A DNA stretch of 13,553 nt. Source: UBA6772 sp963933205 (GTDB lineage Bacteria > Bacteroidota > Bacteroidia > Flavobacteriales > UBA7430). Each line of letters opens with the position of its first letter. Within the stretch, counting starts at the first letter, position 1. The stretch is taken from positions 1-13,553 of the forward strand of contig CAWVTK010000049.1 in NCBI GenBank assembly GCA_963933205.1, read 5' to 3'. This document shows, piece after piece, positions 7,042 through 13,553 of this stretch. The notes beneath the pieces were generated by a model, which had not been told where the DNA came from, made no database searches, and saw only the letters and a program-made list of their open reading frames with translations. The position numbers were made by a program, and so were the translations under genes.

Positions 7042-8468
7042 TTTTTAGTGCGTTTCATTAACTTTTCAGAAAAAGCTAAAAGAGATTCTTCCATAAAAGC
7101 TGGAGCCATAAGTTGTACACCCATGGGCATGTTCTTACTTGAATTCCATAGAGGTAAAGAAATAGCAGGCACTCCTGCTAAATTGGCGTGAACCGTGTAA
7201 ATATCTTCTAAATATGCTACTGTTGGGTCTTCATTTTTTACACCAATATTAAAGGCAGTTGTAGGAGTAGTTGGCATTAAAATAAATTCATTCTGCTCAA
7301 AAACAGCCTGTGTTCTTTCCTGTATTAACCTACGTACTTTTTGTGCTTTTGTGTAATATGCATCGTAATATCCGGAGCTTAATACAAAGGTACCCAGCAT
7401 AATTCTGAGCTTCACTTCTTCGCCAAAACCTTCAGTTCTCGACTTCTTATAAGTGCTTTCTAAATCGTGGCCATTGGGACTTCTGTACCCAAAGTGAACG
7501 CCGTCGTATCGCGCTAAGTTAGAAGAAGCCTCTGCAGTTGTGAGTATATAATAAGTAGGTACCATAACATCAAGATAAGAAAAGCTGTGTTCTTCTACCG
7601 TATGGCCGTCTGCTTTTAAGTCTTTTATAAGCTGTAAAAAGCTCTCTTTTATTTCCGAATCTAAACCCGGGCTATCTATGTACTCCTTAAAGTAAGCAAT
7701 CTTCTTTTTTTCTGATGAATCTTTTAGCTTGCTGTAAGAGCTCACTGGAACAGAAGAACTGGTCGAATCATTTTCGTCTTTACCCGCCATTATTTCTGTT
7801 ACTAAAGCAGCATCCTCAACAGATTTTGCTAGAGGCCCAATTTGATCGAATGAAGAAGCGTAAGCAATTAAACCAAAACGAGATACACGTGCATAAGTAG
7901 GCTTAAGCCCAATCACCCCACAAAAAGCGGCAGGTTGACGAATAGAACCTCCTGTATCGCTACCCAATGCCAGTTGGCATAAATCGGCAGCAACAGCGGC
8001 AGCCGAGCCGCCCGATGAACCACCTGGGACTTTAGTCGGATTGATCGGGTTCTTTACTGGCCCGTAAGCCGAATTTTCATTTGAAGATCCCATCGCAAAC
8101 TCATCGCAATTTAACCGACCTATAATTATAGCGTCTTCTTCTAGTAAACGCTCTACTACAGTAGCACTATAGAGCGACTCAAAACCATCTAATATTTTAG
8201 AAGAGGCAGAAACACGGTGGCCTTTATAACAAATATTGTCCTTAATCGCAATCACCATCCCTGCAAGTCTACCTGCAGTTCCATCCAGTAATTTCTGATC
8301 AATTATTTGGGCTTGAGCAAGAGCGCTTTCGTTAAAAACTTCTAAATAAATATTTAGATCTTGGTGCTTAGTAATGCGTTCTAAGTAATACGAAACTAAA
8401 GATTGGCAACTTACTGATCCTTCTAGTAAGGATTCTTTAATTTCGCTTAGAGAGGAAAAATTCTTCAA
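7038..8468 (-). CDS. gatA: Glutamyl-tRNA(Gln)/aspartyl-tRNA(Asn) amidotransferase subunit A
   Basis: A 476-residue amidase-signature protein of normal GatA length. The catalytic Lys-cisSer-Ser triad is intact: K76 (in AIKDN), S151 (in PGGSSGGS) and S175 (in SDTGGSIRQPA), with the spacing of characterised GatA proteins (75 and 24 residues). GatA releases ammonia from glutamine to transamidate misacylated Glu-tRNA(Gln) or Asp-tRNA(Asn), as part of GatCAB in the cytoplasm; gatB and gatC are not in this window. The start is a TTG at 8468. No ATG lies in frame nearby (the first internal Met is residue 71), and the N-terminus FSSLSEIKESLLEG from this TTG matches the usual GatA beginning. It starts 17 bases after the tatA stop and overlaps the transglycosylase ATG by 4 bp. 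A weak TTG start may keep its expression low relative to the neighbours. Confidence 0.95.
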   Translation of the reverse strand: MKNFSSLSEIKESLLEGSVSCQSLVSYYLERITKHQDLNIYLEVFNESALAQAQIIDQKLLDGTAGRLAGMVIAIKDNICYKGHRVSASSKILDGFESLYSATVVERLLEEDAIIIGRLNCDEFAMGSSNENSAYGPVKNPINPTKVPGGSSGGSAAAVAADLCQLALGSDTGGSIRQPAAFCGVIGLKPTYARVSRFGLIAYASSFDQIGPLAKSVEDAALVTEIMAGKDENDSTSSSVPVSSYSKLKDSSEKKKIAYFKEYIDSPGLDSEIKESFLQLIKDLKADGHTVEEHSFSYLDVMVPTYYILTTAEASSNLARYDGVHFGYRSPNGHDLESTYKKSRTEGFGEEVKLRIMLGTFVLSSGYYDAYYTKAQKVRRLIQERTQAVFEQNEFILMPTTPTTAFNIGVKNEDPTVAYLEDIYTVHANLAGVPAISLPLWNSSKNMPMGVQLMAPAFMEESLLAFSEKLMKRTKK

Positions 8469-8485
8469 GGCTAGTACTTTAAGGT

Positions 8486-8674
8486 TTACTCTTCTTTGCT
8501 GTTCAATTTGTCTTTTTCTTCTTTGGCCGCGTCTTTAAATTCTTTAATTCCGCTACCTAGCCCACGCATGAGCTCAGGTATTTTTTTACCTCCAAATAAT
8601 AAAAGAACAGCTAAAAGGATTAAAACCCATTCGTAGCCACCCATAAATCCAAAAAAGATTGATAAAAGTGTCAT
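8486..8674 (-). CDS. tatA: Sec-independent protein translocase subunit TatA/TatE
   Basis: A 62-residue protein from the ATG at 8674. An N-terminal membrane helix (YEWVLILLAVLLLF) is followed by the TatA hinge and amphipathic helix FGGKKIPELMRGLGSGIKEF and a charged KDAAKEEKDKLNSKEE tail. TatA oligomers form the pore of the twin-arginine pathway for folded proteins; a tatC gene is not in the window. A longer in-frame form from a TTG at 8713 would add 13 residues (PKAPLVG...) that TatA proteins normally lack, and it would start inside the predicted -7 box, so the ATG is preferred. First gene of the cluster tatA-gatA-transglycosylase-DUF4837. Length and motifs are normal. Confidence 0.9.
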   Translation of the reverse strand: MTLLSIFFGFMGGYEWVLILLAVLLLFGGKKIPELMRGLGSGIKEFKDAAKEEKDKLNSKEE

Positions 8675-8710
8675 ATACTTGTATTTTATACCCACAAGGG
8701 GTGCTTTGGG

Positions 8711-8718
8711 CAAAGGTA
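8711..8718 (-). promoter_or_regulatory. Bacteroidota-type -7 box for the tatA operon
   Basis: The minus strand reads TACCTTTG, a full match to TAnnTTTG, 36 bases upstream of the tatA ATG. A transcript starting a few bases downstream would have a leader of about 30 bases. No clear TTG -33 element is seen at the usual distance. Confidence 0.45.
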
Positions 8719-8720
8719 AG

Positions 8721-8755
8721 AATTGAAATTTGAATATATGAAATTGAAGCTTGAA
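8721..8755. repeat. TTGAA repeat cluster upstream of tatA
   Basis: Four TTGAA pentamers start at 8723, 8730, 8744 and 8751, with spacings of 7, 14 and 7 bases. The two 14-base blocks AATTGAAATTTGAA and AATTGAAGCTTGAA differ at two positions. A degenerate ATGAA at 8738 partly fills the gap. The cluster lies just upstream of the tatA -7 box, where an activator of the OmpR direct-repeat type could bind; it could also be chance in AT-rich DNA. Confidence 0.35.
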
Positions 8756-8880
8756 AAATTTATCGACTCTTTAAGTAATATATAACGAGACGTATTTATG
8801 GCGCAAAAAATATGTATCTATCAGTATATCATTGTATTATAAAACAAATCTGAAAGAATATTATATGCAAACAAATTTCT

Positions 8881-8888
8881 TATATTTG
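8881..8888 (+). promoter_or_regulatory. Bacteroidota-type -7 box for hppA
   Basis: TATATTTG is a full match to TAnnTTTG, 30 bases upstream of the hppA ATG, followed by CGCTC. The predicted leader is about 24 bases. No good TTG -33 element is found at the usual spacing. With the minus-strand box at 8711 it makes the 244-base gap 8675-8918 a divergent promoter region; nothing else recognisable lies in it apart from the TTGAA cluster. Confidence 0.55.
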
Positions 8889-8918
8889 CGCTCTTGTAAA
8901 CTAAAAATTTAACGTGTT

Positions 8919-11219
8919 ATGGAATCAATAATTATTTACATGCCAATCGTGATGGCAGTTATTGGATTACTGTTTATGGTTGTAAAAAAATCATGGGTAT
9001 TAAAACAGGATGCTGGTGACGGGAAAATGAAAGAAATATCTGACCATATTTACGAAGGTGCATTAGCCTTTTTAAAAGCGGAATATAGACTCTTAACCTT
9101 ATTTGTTATAGGCGTAAGTGTGCTGTTATTTATTGTATCAACAGTAGTACCTTCTACGCATTGGCTTATTGTTATTGCTTTTGTTGTAGGTGCCTTTTTC
9201 TCTGCTTTAGCGGGGAATATGGGTATGAAGATTGCGACTAAAACAAATGTACGAACCACTCAAGCGGCAAGAACTTCTCTTCCGAACGCACTTAAAGTAT
9301 CTTTTGGCGGTGGTACCGTTATGGGGCTTGGTGTTGCTGGTTTAGCTGTATTAGGCTTAACGGTTTTCTTTATTGCTTTCTACAACTTTTTTATGGGAGG
9401 TCAGTGGACCAATAGTCATGACATGACCATCGTATTAGAAACCTTAGCTGGATTCTCTTTAGGTGCCGAGTCGATTGCATTGTTTGCTAGAGTAGGTGGT
9501 GGTATTTATACCAAAGCCGCCGATGTTGGTGCTGATTTAGTAGGAAAAGTTGAAGCAGGTATTCCTGAAGATGACCCAAGAAACCCTGCAACTATTGCTG
9601 ATAATGTAGGGGATAATGTAGGGGATGTTGCCGGAATGGGAGCTGATTTATTTGGTTCATATGTGGCAACCGTATTGGCTGCGATGGTGTTAGGAAACTA
9701 TGTTATTGAAGTAAATGACATTTCTATATTCAATGGTTTTGGTTCTATAGGTCCTATTTTACTTCCTATGACGATTGCAGGAGTTGGTATTGTAATTTCT
9801 ATGCTAGGTACTATGCTGGTTTCTATTAAGAATAACGACGCTAAAGAATCTGAAGTAATGGGAGCATTAAACAAAGGAAATTGGTTCTCAATTGCTTTGG
9901 TTGCTGCTTCATGTTATGGTTTAGTTACCTGGATGCTTCCTGAAACTATGAAAATGAATTTCTTTGAAACTGGCGGAAATGTACTGAAAGATATTTCTTC
10001 GATGAGAGTATTTTATGCTACCATAGTAGGTTTAATTGTTGGTGGTGTTATTTCTTCTGTAACAGAATACTATACCGGTTTAGGTAAAAAACCAATCTTG
10101 AATATTGTGGAGAAATCTGCTACTGGAGCAGGTACAAATATTATAGCTGGGCTTGCAACTGGAATGATTTCTACTTTCCCTACTGTAATTTTATTTGCAA
10201 TGGCTATTTGGTCTTCCTATGCATTTGCAGGTTTTTATGGTGTTGCAATGGCAGCATCGGCAATGATGGCTACAACTGCTATGCAATTGGCAATTGATGC
10301 TTTCGGACCTATTGCTGATAACGCAGGTGGTATTGCAGAAATGAGCGAACAAGATCCTATCGTAAGACAGAGAACAGATATTTTAGACTCTGTTGGAAAC
10401 ACAACAGCGGCTACTGGTAAAGGATTTGCTATCGCTTCTGCTGCATTAACTTCATTGGCTCTTTTTGCGGCCTATGTTACTTTTACAGGTATTGATGGAA
10501 TTAACATCTTTAAAGCACCTGTTTTGGCCATGTTGTTTATTGGAGGAATGGTTCCTGTAGTTTTCTCTGCATTGGCTATGAATGCGGTTGGTAAAGCGGC
10601 CATGGAAATGGTGTACGAAGTTCGAAGACAATTTAAAGAGATTCCGGGAATTATGGAAGGTACTGGGAAACCAGAATACGATAAATGTGTTGAAATTTCT
10701 ACCAATGCTTCCTTAAAAGAGATGATGCTACCTGGAATTTTAACCATCGGATTTCCTTTAATTATTACTTTTGTTCCTATGTTATTTGGAATGGATAAGC
10801 TTATGATTGCTGAAATGTTAGGTGGATATATGGCTGGTGTTACCGTTTCTGGTGTACTTTGGGCTATTTTCCAAAACAATGCCGGCGGAGCTTGGGATAA
10901 TGCAAAAAAATCCTTTGAGGCTGGAGTAATGATTAATGGAGAAATGACACACAAAGGCTCTGCTGCTCATGAAGCTGCAATTACTGGAGATACAGTTGGC
11001 GATCCATTTAAAGATACTTCTGGACCCTCAATGAATATTTTAATTAAGCTTACTTGCTTAATTGGCTTAGTTCTAGCTCCAATTTTAGGCGAGGGAAGCC
11101 ACACCTCTCAAATAGAGACTCAAGATGCTGTTATAGAAACAATTGCTGTAGAAGCAACTAAAACAGCAGAAGAGGTTGCTAAAACCTTAGTAATTACTTC
11201 TAAGGAATTCGAAAACTAA
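8919..11219 (+). CDS. hppA: Membrane-bound ion-translocating pyrophosphatase, K+-dependent type, probably H+-pumping
   Basis: A 766-residue polytopic membrane protein with about 16 hydrophobic segments. The family signatures are complete: GGGIYTKAADVGADLVGKVE (193-212), EDDPRNPATIADNVGDNVGD (217-236), GMGADLF (239-245), and the late DNAGGIAEMS (467-476) and GDTVGDPFKDTSGPS (690-704). These bind Mg-PPi at the cytoplasmic face, and hydrolysis is coupled to ion transport. GNTTAATG (493-500) has Ala where K+-independent enzymes have Lys (GNTTK), so K+ dependence is predicted. The gate region DLFGSY (243-248) lacks the Glu three residues after Asp seen in Thermotoga-type Na+ pumps. Instead Glu184 stands in the preceding helix (LGAESIALF), which I associate with flavobacterial H+-pumping enzymes. 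A ~40-residue soluble tail after LGEG (from about 726), rich in Glu, Thr, Ala and Val, is an extension beyond the last helix. Transcribed alone, between its own -7 box and a terminator. Confidence 0.93.
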   Translation: MESIIIYMPIVMAVIGLLFMVVKKSWVLKQDAGDGKMKEISDHIYEGALAFLKAEYRLLTLFVIGVSVLLFIVSTVVPSTHWLIVIAFVVGAFFSALAGNMGMKIATKTNVRTTQAARTSLPNALKVSFGGGTVMGLGVAGLAVLGLTVFFIAFYNFFMGGQWTNSHDMTIVLETLAGFSLGAESIALFARVGGGIYTKAADVGADLVGKVEAGIPEDDPRNPATIADNVGDNVGDVAGMGADLFGSYVATVLAAMVLGNYVIEVNDISIFNGFGSIGPILLPMTIAGVGIVISMLGTMLVSIKNNDAKESEVMGALNKGNWFSIALVAASCYGLVTWMLPETMKMNFFETGGNVLKDISSMRVFYATIVGLIVGGVISSVTEYYTGLGKKPILNIVEKSATGAGTNIIAGLATGMISTFPTVILFAMAIWSSYAFAGFYGVAMAASAMMATTAMQLAIDAFGPIADNAGGIAEMSEQDPIVRQRTDILDSVGNTTAATGKGFAIASAALTSLALFAAYVTFTGIDGINIFKAPVLAMLFIGGMVPVVFSALAMNAVGKAAMEMVYEVRRQFKEIPGIMEGTGKPEYDKCVEISTNASLKEMMLPGILTIGFPLIITFVPMLFGMDKLMIAEMLGGYMAGVTVSGVLWAIFQNNAGGAWDNAKKSFEAGVMINGEMTHKGSAAHEAAITGDTVGDPFKDTSGPSMNILIKLTCLIGLVLAPILGEGSHTSQIETQDAVIETIAVEATKTAEEVAKTLVITSKEFEN

Positions 11220-11251
11220 ATTACCTTAACTAACCTTCGGGTTCTGTACAT

Positions 11252-11287
11252 AAAAAAAAGACCTTCTCAAAAGAGAGGGTCTTTTTT
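11252..11287 (+). terminator. Rho-independent terminator after hppA
   Basis: AAAAGACCTTCTC pairs with GAGAGGGTCTTTT across an AAAA loop (13 bp, one T-G wobble), with an upstream run of eight A and a downstream run of six T. It begins 32 bases after the hppA stop and separates hppA from the sensor kinase operon. Confidence 0.9.
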
Positions 11288-11334
11288 ATTGCAGAGCCTT
11301 TTTTGTAAAATACAAATGAACTCAAAGCCTTCCT

Positions 11335-11342
11335 TATATTTA
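11335..11342 (+). promoter_or_regulatory. Possible -7 box for the two-component operon
   Basis: TATATTTA matches TAnnTTTG at all but the last position and lies 34 bases upstream of the histidine kinase ATG, downstream of the hppA terminator. No -33 TTG occurs at the right distance. This is the best candidate in the short AT-rich gap, but weak. Confidence 0.3.
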
Positions 11343-11376
11343 AATTAACTTTAAGCCTTTAATTTTAATAGAACTT

Positions 11377-12639
11377 ATGAAAAACAGAGCCATTCGAAAT
11401 ATTGCAATTTTGGGCAGTATAGCTATTGCCGGGATTATAAGTGTGCAGATATACTGGATTAATCAAGCTTTAAGTTTACAGCAACAAAAATTTCAGGAAG
11501 ATGTTTTTATATCACTAAAAAAAGTTGCGGAAAATATTTCCGAATACAATCAAATGGATTTTCCGGTAGTAAATCCGGTAAAACAAATTTCGTCGGACTA
11601 TTATATAGTAAACATTAGAGAGGCAATAGATGCTAATATTTTAGAGTTGTACTTAAGAACTGAATTTGTAAAAAGAAACATCCAAACCGATTACGAATAT
11701 GCGATTTACGATTGTTCGAGCGAAAAAATGGTCTATGGAGAATACGTTTCTTTTAAAGACAAGCTCAATAAAAAAGCAATTGGCGAACTTCCTAAATACG
11801 ATGAGTTTATTTATTATTTTGGTATAAATTTTCCAAATAAGGCATCCTACCTAATAGCCGGCAACCAATTGTGGATTTTCTTCTCTTTCTTGCTCCTTTT
11901 AACCGTACTCTTCTTTGTGTATGCATTGAGTATTATACTTCGCCAAAAACGCTTATCTGAGCTGCAAAAAGACTTTATAAATAACATGACACATGAGTTT
12001 AAAACACCCATATCTACCATTGGAATAGCCGCAGCAGCTCTGCTAAACGATCGGGCAATTTCTGAAGAGAAAAACCTAACCAACTACACTCAAATTATAA
12101 AGGAGCAAAACCTACGCTTAAATAAGCAGGTTGAAAAAATACTCCAAATAGCAGAAATAGAACGCCAAGAAATTGAATTGAATTTTGAAAAAACAAGATT
12201 AAACGACTCCATAAATGCGATTGTAAAAAGTGTAGAGTTATCGTTAGAGAAACGAGCCGGTAAAATTGTAACAAATCTGAGCGCGAGCAACGATCTTATT
12301 TTGTGCGACAAATTACACCTCACAAATATTCTTTACAATATTATAGACAATGCCATCAAATACAACCATCAAAACCCACATATAAAAATTGAGACCTCAG
12401 AAATGGACAGGTTTTTGTGTATAAGAGTCTCGGACAATGGAATTGGCATTCCAAAAGAAAAAATAAGCAAGGTTAAAAACAAATTCTTTAGGGTATCAAC
12501 AGGAAGAGTGCATAACGTAAAAGGTTTAGGTTTAGGGCTGTACTACGTAAATCAAATTTGCAAGGCGCATAATTGGCAATGGGAAATTGAAAGTAAGCTA
12601 AACAAGGGTACCACAGTTATATTTAAAATTAAACGATAA
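11377..12639 (+). CDS. Membrane sensor histidine kinase (RprX-like)
   Basis: A 420-residue kinase. Two membrane helices (about 8-27 and 165-188) bound a periplasmic sensor region of ~135 residues that I do not recognise. No HAMP domain is visible: a short coiled segment (ILRQKRLSELQKDF) leads straight to the HisKA helix with the phosphoacceptor H206 in MTHEFKTP. The HATPase domain has the N box NIIDNAIKYN (321-330), G1 DNGIGI (353-358), F box KFFRVSTG and G2 GLGLGL (383-388), so all catalytic elements are present. It would autophosphorylate and pass phosphate to the regulator encoded 4 bases downstream. The overall layout resembles RprX of Bacteroides and its flavobacterial relatives. The signal sensed cannot be read from sequence. 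Confidence 0.92.
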   Translation: MKNRAIRNIAILGSIAIAGIISVQIYWINQALSLQQQKFQEDVFISLKKVAENISEYNQMDFPVVNPVKQISSDYYIVNIREAIDANILELYLRTEFVKRNIQTDYEYAIYDCSSEKMVYGEYVSFKDKLNKKAIGELPKYDEFIYYFGINFPNKASYLIAGNQLWIFFSFLLLLTVLFFVYALSIILRQKRLSELQKDFINNMTHEFKTPISTIGIAAAALLNDRAISEEKNLTNYTQIIKEQNLRLNKQVEKILQIAEIERQEIELNFEKTRLNDSINAIVKSVELSLEKRAGKIVTNLSASNDLILCDKLHLTNILYNIIDNAIKYNHQNPHIKIETSEMDRFLCIRVSDNGIGIPKEKISKVKNKFFRVSTGRVHNVKGLGLGLYYVNQICKAHNWQWEIESKLNKGTTVIFKIKR

Positions 12640-12643
12640 GTGC

Positions 12644-13333
12644 ATGGCTAAGATTTTATACGTAGAAGACGATTTGAGTTTAAGTTTTGTTACACGAGAT
12701 CAATTAGAGAAGCGCGACTATGAAATTGTGTCTTGTGAAAATGGAAAACAAGCTTTAACTGCTTTTAAGAAATCAATTTTCGATTTATGTATTCTAGATG
12801 TAATGCTCCCAGAAATGGATGGATTTGAGCTAGCCAAGAAAATTAGAGAAACCAACAAACACGTACCCATTATTTTTTTAACAGCCAGATCTATGCAAGA
12901 AGATAAGCTAGAGGGTTTAAGCTTGGGGGCCGATGATTACATTACCAAACCCTTTAATATTGAAGAATTGTGTCTTAAAATTCAAGTCTTCTTAAAGAGA
13001 AAGCTCGTTAATCAGCCAGTAAAAGAATTTTACAAAATTGGCAGCTTTACGCTTGATGTTAAAGAGCAAAAACTTTTAAAAGGAGAGGTTGAAAGAAAGC
13101 TAACAATAAAAGAAACAAAATTGTTATCCTTGCTTATTCAAAAAGTAAATACCATTACAAAAAGAGAGAATATTCTGGTAAGCTTGTGGGGCAAAAACGA
13201 TTATTTCTTAGGTAGAAGTTTAGATGTATTTATTTCTAAACTCCGAAAACACTTTAGTGAAGACCCTATGATTAAAATTGAAAACATAAGAGGCGTAGGC
13301 TTTAAGTTGGTTGTTTTAGAGGAAGAGTCTTAA
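12644..13333 (+). CDS. OmpR-family response regulator (RprY-like)
   Basis: A 229-residue regulator. The receiver domain (about 1-118) has the acidic pair D9/D10, phosphoacceptor D52 in CILDVMLPEMDG, T80 in FLTARS and K102 in ITKPF. The DNA-binding winged helix (about 127-225) has the OmpR pattern, with LTIKETKLLSLL, the recognition region GRSLDVFISKLRKHF and a terminal IRGVGFKL hairpin. It is predicted to bind direct repeats upstream of its targets once phosphorylated by the kinase encoded immediately upstream (4-base gap, same operon). The sequence VPIIFLTARSMQEDKLEGL with ITKPFNIEEL resembles RprY of Bacteroidota. The gene ends 5 bases from the convergent gene at the right edge. Its target regulon is unknown. 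Confidence 0.93.
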   Translation: MAKILYVEDDLSLSFVTRDQLEKRDYEIVSCENGKQALTAFKKSIFDLCILDVMLPEMDGFELAKKIRETNKHVPIIFLTARSMQEDKLEGLSLGADDYITKPFNIEELCLKIQVFLKRKLVNQPVKEFYKIGSFTLDVKEQKLLKGEVERKLTIKETKLLSLLIQKVNTITKRENILVSLWGKNDYFLGRSLDVFISKLRKHFSEDPMIKIENIRGVGFKLVVLEEES

Positions 13334-13338
13334 AAACA

Positions 13339-13553
13339 TTATTTCACCAGAGATTTAATTCCATAAAAATAAGCCTGCTCACAAGGAACACAACCATTTT
13401 CCATCAAATCAAATTTCTGCATAAGAGCGTCTTCTATCCTTTTTTCGGAAGTGTAAAATTCGGCCTGGAGCTCAGAAAATTTAAGCTTACCAGAAGCTAA
13501 ATCTTGAAATGTATTTTCTTCTAATAAGGAGGGGGCTTGAGGTGAGGTTACAG
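13339..13553 (-). CDS. C-terminal part of an unrecognised protein with a CxxC motif (open at right edge)
   Basis: The minus strand is open from the window edge to a TAA at 13339-13341, giving 70 residues with no stop. The visible part reads like real coding sequence: a polar stretch with Pro and Ser, then an amphipathic, probably helical region rich in Glu/Lys/Leu (FSELQAEFYTSEKRIEDALM), then KFDLMENGCVPCEQAYFYG and the end GIKSLVK. The CVPC motif could bind metal or be redox active. I do not recognise the family. The stop lies only 5 bases from the response regulator stop on the other strand and no terminator hairpin is visible between them. There is no start codon in the window, so length and N-terminal domains are unknown. 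Confidence 0.6.
   Translation of the reverse strand, partial: VTSPQAPSLLEENTFQDLASGKLKFSELQAEFYTSEKRIEDALMQKFDLMENGCVPCEQAYFYGIKSLVK

Noticed and set aside
8711..8713. TTG at 8713 as the tatA start
   Set aside because: It would add 13 residues that TatA proteins normally lack and it lies within the predicted -7 box; the ATG at 8674 fits the family.
10472..10954. Open frame of 160 codons antisense to hppA
   Set aside because: The opposite strand encodes intact pyrophosphatase signatures here; the antisense product is a low-complexity mirror with no recognisable domain. The same applies to antisense frames at 1141-1548, 3884-4132, 5721-5993 and 11847-12323.
8919..11219. Assignment of the pyrophosphatase as a Na+ pump
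   Set aside because: The DLFE gate glutamate of characterised Na+ pumps is absent (DLFG here). Na+ transport cannot be excluded from sequence, but the evidence leans to H+.
1..13553. CRISPR array, tRNA/rRNA genes, insertion sequences, prophage or toxin-antitoxin modules
   Set aside because: None seen on either strand; nearly all sequence is accounted for by ordinary protein genes and short intergenic gaps (largest 244 bases).

Overview
The window comes from the chromosome of a member of the Bacteroidota, most likely a flavobacterial, probably aquatic, lineage. The evidence is a type IX secretion (T9SS) C-terminal sorting domain on a large secreted protein, several Bacteroidota-typical families (DUF4837 lipoprotein, DUF983 protein, RprX/RprY-like two-component pair), AT-rich intergenic DNA, few Shine-Dalgarno sequences, and promoter-like boxes of the Bacteroidota type TAnnTTTG. 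No mobile element, CRISPR array, tRNA or rRNA is visible.

Layout. (1) 1-1905 (+): the 3' part of a multidomain secreted adhesin-like T9SS cargo protein, open at the left edge, with three 23-residue GCxD...DGSC repeats, two ~60-residue GWN repeats and a T9SS tail. It ends at a bidirectional hairpin terminator (1904-1944). (2) 4563-1968 (-): three genes joined by two 4-bp ATGA overlaps: a TauE/SafE permease, a DUF983 zinc-ribbon membrane protein, and a metallo-beta-lactamase/double-rhodanese protein resembling persulfide dioxygenase-sulfurtransferases such as CstB. This looks like a sulfide/persulfide detoxification unit. (3) 8674-4716 (-): tatA, gatA, a MltD-like lytic transglycosylase and a DUF4837 lipoprotein, probably one envelope/housekeeping operon. 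gatA overlaps the transglycosylase gene and starts at TTG. (4) 8675-8918: a divergent control region with one good TAnnTTTG box facing each way and a short TTGAA repeat cluster. (5) 8919-11219 (+): a membrane-bound, probably K+-dependent pyrophosphatase, followed by a terminator. (6) 11377-13333 (+): a two-gene sensor kinase/response regulator operon. (7) 13339-13553 (-): the C-terminal end of an unrecognised protein with a CxxC motif, open at the right edge and convergent with the response regulator gene.

How they work together. The sulfur trio probably oxidises persulfide sulfur (PDO domain), moves sulfane sulfur (rhodanese) and exports a sulfur oxyanion (TauE). TatA, the transglycosylase and the lipoprotein serve the envelope, while GatA serves tRNA charging. 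The pyrophosphatase converts PPi energy into an ion gradient. Most of the window is ordinary core genome. The points most worth a second look are the sulfur trio with DUF983 between its two sulfur genes, the relocated glutamate in the pyrophosphatase, and the strongly conserved motif in the tandem GWN repeats. I saw no convincing sign of an entirely new system.
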